Part shown: piece after piece, positions 35,278 through 40,357 of the stretch
How positions within the stretch are numbered: the first letter of the stretch is position 1
How the letters are laid out: each line of letters starts with the position of its first letter
From: Mycobacterium sp. 1164985.4
Lineage (GTDB): Bacteria > Actinomycetota > Actinomycetes > Mycobacteriales > Mycobacteriaceae
Direction of reading: 5' to 3'
Assembly (NCBI RefSeq): GCF_001668575.1
Contig: NZ_LZMD01000018.1
Span: forward strand, 1 to 40,357
Length of the DNA stretch: 40,357 nucleotides
Notes under the pieces: model-generated
The model's input: only the letters and a program-made list of their open reading frames with translations
Told to the model about the DNA's origin: nothing
The model's database searches: none
Translations under genes and position numbers: made by a program

Positions 35278-38177
35278 GTACCCACCAGGTGAGGAACGGT
35301 CCGCGATTCCTTCCGCGGGCGGTACATCTGTTGTCGGTGCCGATCATCATCGGCTGGTTGGCGATCACTGCGATCCTGTTCTTCGCCGTGCCGTCGCTGG
35401 AACAAGTCGGGCGAGAACAATCTGTATCGCAGGTTCCGGAGGATGCCCCGTCGTACCAGGCCATGAGGCACATGGGCCAGGTTTTCCAGGAATCCGATTC
35501 CGACAGCTTTGCAATGGTCGTCCTGGAAGGGCAGGAACCGCTCGGCGCCGACGCCCACGCGTACTACGACGAGTTGATTCGTCAGCTGAGAGCGGATACA
35601 AAGCACGTGAATCACGTGCAGGATTTCTGGGGGGATCCCCTTACTGCGCCCGGGGCAGAAAGCGGCGACGGCAAAGCCACGTATGTTCAAGTCAACCTCG
35701 CGGGTGACCAGGGCGAGTCCTTGGCCAACGAATCCGTGCGAGCGATCCGGGACATCGTCGGGAAGATCGAACCGCCACCAGGGGTCACTGCCTATGTGAC
35801 GGGGCCTGCGCCGCTGATGGCGGATATGAACGCCGCCGGCGACCAGTCGATGCTCAAGATCACCGTGGTCACCGTTGCGGTGATCTTGACGATGTTGCTT
35901 TTCGTGTACCGCTCGGTCGTCACCGTCGTTTCCCTACTGCTCATGGTCGGGATTCAGGTACAGGTGGCTCGGGGTGTTGTCGCATTCCTCGCTGATCACG
36001 AATTCATCGGACTTTCTACGTTCGCCGTCAACCTCCTGGTCTCGCTGGGAATCGCAGCGGGGACCGACTACGGGATCTTCTTCTTCGGGCGCTATCACGA
36101 GGCCCGTCAGGCCGGCGAGGACCGGGTGACGGCCTTCTACACCACGTACAGCAGCGTCGCCAAGGTGGTGTTGGGTTCCGGATTGACCATTGCCGGAGCG
36201 ATTTTCTGCCTGAGCTTCACGCGACTGCCCTACTTCCAGACGCTGGGCGTCCCCGGCGCCCTGGGCATGCTCATGGTTGTCGTCGTGGCTGTCACGCTGA
36301 TACCGGCCGGAATCGCCGTCGGCAGCAGGTTCGGGCTGTTTGAGCCAAAACGGAAAATCGCAGTCCGACGATGGCGGCGGGTGGGTACGGCGATCGTTCG
36401 ATGGCCGGGCCCCATTCTCGTCGCGACATTCGCGCTCGCCCTCGTCGGTCTCCTGGCATTGCCGGGGTACCGGAGTAGCTACAACGATCGACTTTATGTG
36501 CCACAGGACATCTCGGCAAATGTGGGATATGCCGCCGCCGAGCGTCATTTTCCTCAGTCAAGAATGATGCCCGAAATACTCATGGTCGAGGCCGATCACG
36601 ACATGCGTAATCCGGCAGATTTTCTGGTGCTGCACAAAGTAGCGAAGGCCGTATTTGCCGTGCCCGGCATTTCGCGGGTACAGGGTATAACCCGGCCAGA
36701 GGGCAATCCCATTGAACGAACTTCGATACCGTTCCTGATGAGTATGCAGCAAGCCAGTATGGTGCAAATGTTGCCGTTCCAGCAGAAGCAGGCGGACCTG
36801 ATGCTCAAACAGGCCGACGATTTGGCGCGAATGCAAGACATAATGCGGAAACAATTCGAACTGACGAAGCGGCTGAACGACATTACTCATCGCATGATCG
36901 CCTCCACGCATGAGTTGGAAGACACTTTGAACGAAATGCGGGATCACGTAGCGGATTTCGATGACTTCTGGAGGCCGATCCGCAATTACCTGTACTGGGA
37001 ACCGCATTGCTTCAATATTCCGCTGTGCTGGGCGATCAGATCGATTTTCGACACAATCGATGGCGTCGACCGCATCAGCGTCGTGATGCGTGAACTCATC
37101 ACTAATCTCGATCATCTCGACGTGATCATGCCTCAACTACTCGAGCAGTTCCCGCCGATGATCGCGACGATGTCAGTCATGCGGACGATGATGCTGACCA
37201 TGCACAGCACCATGACCGGCATGATTGGGCAGATGCAAGAAGCGAGCGAAAACGCAATGGCGATGGGCAGGGCCTTCGATGCCGCCAAAAACGACGATTC
37301 CTTCTACCTGCCTCCGGAGGTTTTCGAGAACGAGGACTTCAAGCGCGCCATGAACCTGTTCCTCTCACCGGACGGGAAGGCAATGCGTTTGATGATCTCG
37401 CTGAGAGGTGAGCCCGGCACGCCCGAGGCCCTCGCGCGCGTCGATGCCATAAGGACCGCGGCCGAAGAGGCGCTGAAGACCACCCCCTTGCAGAATGCGA
37501 AGATCTCCCTTGGAGGCACGGCAGCTACGTACAAGGACATGAGGGACGGCGCCACCTACGATTTGTTGATCGCGGTCGTCGCTGCCCTCTGCCTCATTCT
37601 CGTCATCATGCTGATCATGACGCGAAGCCTTGTCGCCGCACTCGTCATCGTGGGGACGGTGGCGCTATCGCTGGGTGCGTCCTTCGGGCTTTCCGTGCTC
37701 ATCTGGCAGCATATTCTCGGCATCAACCTGCACTGGCTTGTGTTGGCGATGTCCGTGATCATCCTTTTGGCGGTGGGATCCGATTACAACCTGTTGCTGG
37801 TCTCCCGCATGAAGGAAGAGATAGGCGCCGGGTTGAACACCGGCATCATTCGGGCTATGGGTGGGACCGGCAAGGTTGTGACGAATGCAGGTTTGGTCTT
37901 CGCCTTCACCATGATGTCAATGGTGGTTAGCGACCTGCGAATCATTGGCCAAGTAGGGTCCACCATCGGTCTTGGTCTGTTGTTCGATACGTTGGTAGTG
38001 CGTGCGTTCATGACACCCTCGATCGCAGCGTTGCTCGGACGCTGGTTCTGGTGGCCGACGCGAGTGCGTCCGCGGCCGATCAGTGCGCTGCCGCCAAGCC
38101 GACAGGCCGATCCGTTGTCGCAAGCAGACACCGCTCCGATTCGTATTCCCAGAGGTAGCGCCGATCGCCAGCATTGA
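35274..38177 (+). CDS. mmpL4b: MmpL transporter, second copy (MmpL4b-like)
   Basis: 967-residue RND-family transporter, a close paralogue of the preceding gene over its whole length. It has the same Asp-Tyr pairs (Asp265-Tyr266 in [11 protein letters not shown], Asp837-Tyr838 in GSDYNLLLV), the same FWGDPLTA and SFTRLPYF motifs, and the same coiled-coil second porter domain with [21 protein letters not shown]. The C-terminal cytoplasmic tail is longer ([14 protein letters not shown]...). It starts at ATG 35274, coupled to the mmpS remnant. The pair probably acts as a heteromeric exporter, as proposed for MmpL4a/MmpL4b of glycopeptidolipid loci. Confidence 0.92.
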   Translation: MSTHQVRNGPRFLPRAVHLLSVPIIIGWLAITAILFFAVPSLEQVGREQSVSQVPEDAPSYQAMRHMGQVFQESDSDSFAMVVLEGQEPLGADAHAYYDELIRQLRADTKHVNHVQDFWGDPLTAPGAESGDGKATYVQVNLAGDQGESLANESVRAIRDIVGKIEPPPGVTAYVTGPAPLMADMNAAGDQSMLKITVVTVAVILTMLLFVYRSVVTVVSLLLMVGIQVQVARGVVAFLADHEFIGLSTFAVNLLVSLGIAAGTDYGIFFFGRYHEARQAGEDRVTAFYTTYSSVAKVVLGSGLTIAGAIFCLSFTRLPYFQTLGVPGALGMLMVVVVAVTLIPAGIAVGSRFGLFEPKRKIAVRRWRRVGTAIVRWPGPILVATFALALVGLLALPGYRSSYNDRLYVPQDISANVGYAAAERHFPQSRMMPEILMVEADHDMRNPADFLVLHKVAKAVFAVPGISRVQGITRPEGNPIERTSIPFLMSMQQASMVQMLPFQQKQADLMLKQADDLARMQDIMRKQFELTKRLNDITHRMIASTHELEDTLNEMRDHVADFDDFWRPIRNYLYWEPHCFNIPLCWAIRSIFDTIDGVDRISVVMRELITNLDHLDVIMPQLLEQFPPMIATMSVMRTMMLTMHSTMTGMIGQMQEASENAMAMGRAFDAAKNDDSFYLPPEVFENEDFKRAMNLFLSPDGKAMRLMISLRGEPGTPEALARVDAIRTAAEEALKTTPLQNAKISLGGTAATYKDMRDGATYDLLIAVVAALCLILVIMLIMTRSLVAALVIVGTVALSLGASFGLSVLIWQHILGINLHWLVLAMSVIILLAVGSDYNLLLVSRMKEEIGAGLNTGIIRAMGGTGKVVTNAGLVFAFTMMSMVVSDLRIIGQVGSTIGLGLLFDTLVVRAFMTPSIAALLGRWFWWPTRVRPRPISALPPSRQADPLSQADTAPIRIPRGSADRQH

Positions 38178-38575
38178 TCGGACGGCGCTGATCGAGTAGC
38201 GCCGTGTCGATGCGGGGCGAAGACCCTTCGATGCGGTATGAAATCGAGTATCCCGGCAAACCGGACCGGTCGAGGCTGGGAAAGCGCTGTTAACCTTTGC
38301 CGCCCTAGCTCAAAGCGGCGTCCCTTTCGGGTATGTTTTCCCACCACGGCGACGTTTGCTCGCCTACCTGCGGTAGCTGGAGAATGCATAGTTCTCCTGG
38401 GGATCGTGGTATTGCGCCGTTGATCGGAGGCCGCCGCCGAATTTGCTGAACCGCTTTGCTGGTCTGCGTCGACCAGTCATACAAGAAACTTTGCCGAAAC
38501 GCCGGACTGACCGTGTTCGGCTTCAGTATGGTTTGGAGCGGTTCCACTCATGTCGACTTCTGGTCTGGAGAACTT
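38178..38575. other. Gap between mmpL and mbtH with probable promoter
   Basis: About 400 bases with no supported gene. In-frame extension of mbtH upstream to 38456 shows no family similarity. TATGTT (about 38328-38333) and TATGGT (about 38527-38532) look like possible -10 boxes without clear -35 partners. No trace of glycosyltransferase or methyltransferase coding was recognised. Confidence 0.5.
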
Positions 38576-38806
38576 GTGAGCGTCAATCCGTTCGACGATG
38601 ACAACGGCACGTTTTACGTCTTGGTCAACGACGAGGAGCAACACAGCCTGTGGCCGACTTTCGCCGATGTTCCGGCCGGCTGGCGGGTCGTTTACGGCGA
38701 AGCGGACCGGGCGGCGTGTTTGGACTACATCGAGCAGAACTGGCCTGATATTCGGCCGAAGAGTCTGCGCGAGAGGTTGGCAGCGGACCGGACTTCTAAC
38801 GACTAA
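38576..38806 (+). CDS. mbtH: MbtH-like NRPS chaperone
   Basis: 76-residue activator that binds and stabilises NRPS adenylation domains. It starts at GTG 38576 ([27 protein letters not shown]), with CTGGAG five bases upstream. The family signature residues are present: SLWP, VPAGW, and [13 protein letters not shown] near the end. It lies 23 bases before the NRPS gene, confirming that the latter needs it. The frame is open further up, but the family always starts near this NPFDD motif. Confidence 0.95.
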   Translation: MSVNPFDDDNGTFYVLVNDEEQHSLWPTFADVPAGWRVVYGEADRAACLDYIEQNWPDIRPKSLRERLAADRTSND

Positions 38807-38829
38807 TCGTAGGGCCCGGGGGGAAATCC

Positions 38830-40357
38830 ATGAAATTTGATGACGGGGAAGTTCAGCTGAAATCTGGGCAGCTCGACGCGGCTGCTCGGGCAATGCCCGT
38901 AACTCGCGGTCAGCTCGACATTTGGCTCGCCCAGGAAACTGGTCAGCCTGGAAACCAGTGGCAACTAGGGCTATTGGTGAGAATCAATGGCCCAGTGCAA
39001 CGGGATGCTTTGGAGTGGGCGATCCACAGGGCGGTCACGGAGGCCGAACCGCTGAGGGCGGCTTTTTTCGAGGTGGACGGCCAGGTCCTGCAGCGGGTGG
39101 TCGATTATTCGAATGTCGAGCTGGCTTTTCATGATCTGAGGGCGGCCGGCGATCCGGTACAGGAAGCCCGTGAGATCGCGGTGTCGATTCAACGTGAGCC
39201 AATGCCGCTTTCGGGCCCGCTATTCAAATTCGTGCTATTCCAGACTCAGCCCGATGAATTTTATTTGTTCTCGTGCTGCCATCACATCGTTGTCGATGCG
39301 TCCGGCCTTGCGCTGACCGGGCATAGGGTGGCAGCCCTCTACTCCGCGATCGTAGCCGGAGCGCCTATTCCGGCTGGCTTTTTTGGCTCGCTGCAGGACT
39401 TGGTCGACTGTGAGTTGGAATACGAAGCCTCCGCCGAATACGAGAACGACCGAGCTTATTGGAGCGAAAATCTTCCCGCGCAGAGCGATCCGCCTCATCG
39501 GCTACCACGTGCTGGGGTTGAGCGTGATCCATTTTGGCCGTCTGAGCCGGTGCGCCTGGACCCTGCGATCCTTCGTCGGGTTGACGAGTTCTGCCGGTTG
39601 AGGAATGTGCCGCGTTCGTCGGTGATCACTGCGGCGTGCGCGCTGTTGGTGCGTGGGTGGTGTGCCGGTGACTCGGAGGTGGTGCTGGACTTCCCGGTCA
39701 ACAGGCGGGTACGTCCGGAATCGAAGACGCTTCCGGGGATGGTGGCCGGGGTGGTGCCGCTGGTGTTGACTGTGTCGCCGGAGGCCGCGGTCGCCGATTT
39801 CTGTGAACATGTGGATACCCGGATCCGGGAAGCGCTGCAGCACCAGCGTTTCCCGGTGCACGCCCTCGAACGCACAGGTCGCGCCCGTGCGGCACTGCAG
39901 TCGGCCGGTAGAGTGAGCGTCAATTTCCTTCCGTCGCGATTTACCCTTGCTTTCGGCGCCGCCGAGGCATCGGCGTCGTTCATGAACCCCGACCCCGTCG
40001 CCGACGGTTTCGGGCTGGTCTTCTTGAGTGCCGGTGATGATCTTTTCCTGAGTACGGCCGGCGATGGGCAGCCGTTGTCGAATTTCGGTGTTGCGGATTT
40101 GGCGGAGCGGTTGAGTCGGCTGTTGGCGGCCCTGATCGCTGATCCGTCGCGGCGGTTGTCGTTGATCGAGTTGCTCGATGAGTCCGAGCGCGCCGGTTTG
40201 CAGGAGTGGGGTAATCGGGCGGCGTTGACCCGGTCGGGGTCGGGGTCGGTGTCGATTCCGGGGGTGTTTGCTGCGCAGGCGGCGCGGTCGCCGGAGGCGG
40301 TGGCGTTGCGGTGGGCGGGTCGGTCGTGGACGTATCGCGAGGTGGATGAGGCCTCGA
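38830..40357 (+). CDS. Non-ribosomal peptide synthetase, N-terminal part (window-truncated)
   Basis: 509 codons are visible and the frame is open at the window end. The start is ATG 38830 with GGGGGGAAA upstream. A condensation domain fills about residues 22-445 (TRGQLDIWLAQETG, active-site HHIVVDA at His151-Asp156, ALLVRG, VLDFPVNRRVRPE). It is followed by the opening of an adenylation domain (FAAQAARSPEAVALRWAGRSWTYREVDE). A condensation domain at the very start, before any carrier domain, is the layout of lipopeptide synthetases that add a fatty acyl chain first. It resembles Mps1 of glycopeptidolipid synthesis from memory. Amino-acid specificity lies outside the window. Confidence 0.93.
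   Translation, partial: MKFDDGEVQLKSGQLDAAARAMPVTRGQLDIWLAQETGQPGNQWQLGLLVRINGPVQRDALEWAIHRAVTEAEPLRAAFFEVDGQVLQRVVDYSNVELAFHDLRAAGDPVQEAREIAVSIQREPMPLSGPLFKFVLFQTQPDEFYLFSCCHHIVVDASGLALTGHRVAALYSAIVAGAPIPAGFFGSLQDLVDCELEYEASAEYENDRAYWSENLPAQSDPPHRLPRAGVERDPFWPSEPVRLDPAILRRVDEFCRLRNVPRSSVITAACALLVRGWCAGDSEVVLDFPVNRRVRPESKTLPGMVAGVVPLVLTVSPEAAVADFCEHVDTRIREALQHQRFPVHALERTGRARAALQSAGRVSVNFLPSRFTLAFGAAEASASFMNPDPVADGFGLVFLSAGDDLFLSTAGDGQPLSNFGVADLAERLSRLLAALIADPSRRLSLIELLDESERAGLQEWGNRAALTRSGSGSVSIPGVFAAQAARSPEAVALRWAGRSWTYREVDEAS

Noticed and set aside
38238..38423. Short frame in the mmpL-mbtH gap as a possible remnant of a sugar-transferase gene
   Set aside because: No motif of glycosyl- or methyltransferases could be recognised.

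Overview
The window is high-GC actinobacterial DNA from a mycobacterium, most likely a rapidly growing Mycolicibacterium-type species. The evidence is gene content and order: rpfA, moaD2, moaA, a YccF protein, cspB, DUF2771, an MFS protein, DUF3027, DUF2530, a TrmH-type methylase, DUF2537, sepH, serC, a diiron protein, fprB, a VOC protein, citA, gltA2, an FAD oxidoreductase, DUF2630 and prrB/prrA. From memory, this follows the Rv0867c to Rv0903c segment of M. tuberculosis, with local losses (the OmpATb/arf block and a PE_PGRS gene) and gains (a SRPBCC protein, pdxH, a TetR regulator, an MFS/MarR pair and an FKBP isomerase). No rRNA, tRNA, CRISPR array, insertion sequence or phage gene was seen. 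Layout: 1-2.7 kb holds the cut 3' part of rpfA, read leftwards behind a c-di-AMP (ydaO-type) riboswitch and a CRP-like site, preceded by a molybdenum-cofactor operon. 2.8-12.1 kb is conserved core: cold-shock protein, a quinone-reductase-type GST, membrane proteins, an rRNA/tRNA methylase, the cell-division regulator SepH, serine biosynthesis and a secreted CAP protein. 12.2-15.0 kb is a likely CRP-controlled pair of an AurF-like diiron oxygenase and the ferredoxin-reductase fusion FprB. 15.0-20.2 kb has two citrate synthases (citA and gltA2) flanking a mycothiol-type DinB protein, pdxH and a TetR regulator. 20.3-26.6 kb has an MFS/MarR efflux operon with a visible operator, an FAD oxidoreductase, an FKBP isomerase with a triplicated 3' end, and the PrrAB two-component system. 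26.9-31.3 kb is more accessory: a second two-component system (NarL/LiaR type) in a leftward cluster with a DUF6197-like and a DUF4097-like envelope protein, preceded by a striking 11-bp-arm palindrome, then a BpoC-like hydrolase. 31.9-40.4 kb begins what looks like a lipopeptide locus: mmpS, mmpL, a decayed mmpS remnant, a second mmpL, mbtH, and the start of a large non-ribosomal peptide synthetase (NRPS) cut by the window edge. The genes resemble the glycopeptidolipid (GPL) export and assembly genes. As I remember the known GPL loci, however, glycosyltransferase and methyltransferase genes lie between mmpL and mbtH, and they are absent here. This region is the best candidate for a previously undescribed system: a mycobacterial lipopeptide made by the NRPS and exported by paired MmpL proteins. 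Its product cannot be predicted from the part seen.
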